DNA from: CAYFIW01 sp964500645
GTDB lineage: Bacteria > Chloroflexota > Dehalococcoidia > Lucifugimonadales > UBA826
Assembly: GCA_964500645.1 (NCBI GenBank)
Contig: CAZCOH010000081.1
Location: 1 to 6,110, forward strand
Direction: 5' to 3'
Length of the DNA: 6,110 bases
Made by a program: the position numbers and the translations under genes. The first letter of the stretch is position 1; each line of letters starts with the position of its first letter. Of this stretch, positions 6,036-6,110 are shown one piece after another. The notes beneath the pieces are model-generated. The model worked only from the letters and a program-made list of their open reading frames with translations. It was not told where the DNA came from and did not search any database.

Positions 6036-6110
6036 TTGGTGGTAAAATGGTTGACCGACAGTGTAACTGTGAACGGCTTAGAAGCAGTTCCTGAAAAATC
6101 TGCTGAACTT
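6036..6110 (+). CDS. possible gene start, truncated by window edge, unidentified
   Basis: An open frame runs from after a TAA at 6018-6020 to the end of the window. The last 20 codons, from TTG 6051, read as plausible protein: LTDSVTVNGLEAVPEKSAEL, without stop. Candidate starts are TTG 6036, GTG 6039 and TTG 6051; none is ATG. GGTGG at 6038-6042 could serve as a ribosome site for TTG 6051 at about 8 nt. The ATG-started frames here (6027 and 6048) hit TGA within the window. The segment is too short to name a family. The promoter-like pair at 5948-5975 lies at a suitable distance. It is divergent from the SDR gene. Confidence 0.38.
   Translation, partial: MVVKWLTDSVTVNGLEAVPEKSAEL

Overview
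The window looks like ordinary chromosome from a free-living, moderately AT-rich bacterium (about 40% G+C by eye). It carries a cut-off LysR-type regulator, a tRNA-Gly gene on the minus strand, a run of five plus-strand genes, a convergent short-chain dehydrogenase, and the first codons of a possible further gene. A luciferase-like oxidoreductase of the F420-associated type, a DUF1800 protein, a Lin0512-family protein and an NHL propeller in one stretch would fit an uncultured Chloroflexota lineage such as marine SAR202/Dehalococcoidia. An actinobacterial or other F420-using host is also possible. This placement is inference from gene content only; no marker gene is present.

Layout: 1-327 is the C-terminal part of a LysR regulator running in from the left. 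357-431 is tRNA-Gly(CCC) on the minus strand with an encoded CCA end. 432-706 is an AT-rich leader holding an 8-bp-arm inverted repeat and a degenerate 8-bp tandem repeat just before the first ribosome binding site. 707-5079 holds five co-directional genes with gaps of about 25 to 70 bases: Lin0512-family protein, cupin, LLM-class oxidoreductase, NHL-repeat propeller and DUF1800 protein. 5114-5917 is an NADP-type SDR oxidoreductase on the minus strand, convergent with the DUF1800 gene. 5918-6110 is a divergent promoter region followed by a possible gene start cut by the window edge.

The spacing and shared strand of the five genes suggest one operon or two closely linked units. A flavin- or F420-dependent oxidoreductase, a small metal-binding cupin and a small conserved protein of unknown function read together as a small-molecule oxidation module. 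The NHL propeller and DUF1800 protein, both without visible export signals, add two proteins with no assigned chemistry. The nearby SDR could act on an alcohol or ketone intermediate, but it is transcribed separately and the link is speculative. No mobile element, CRISPR array, toxin-antitoxin pair or phage gene was seen. The most unusual feature is the gene combination itself, which I do not recognise as a described system.
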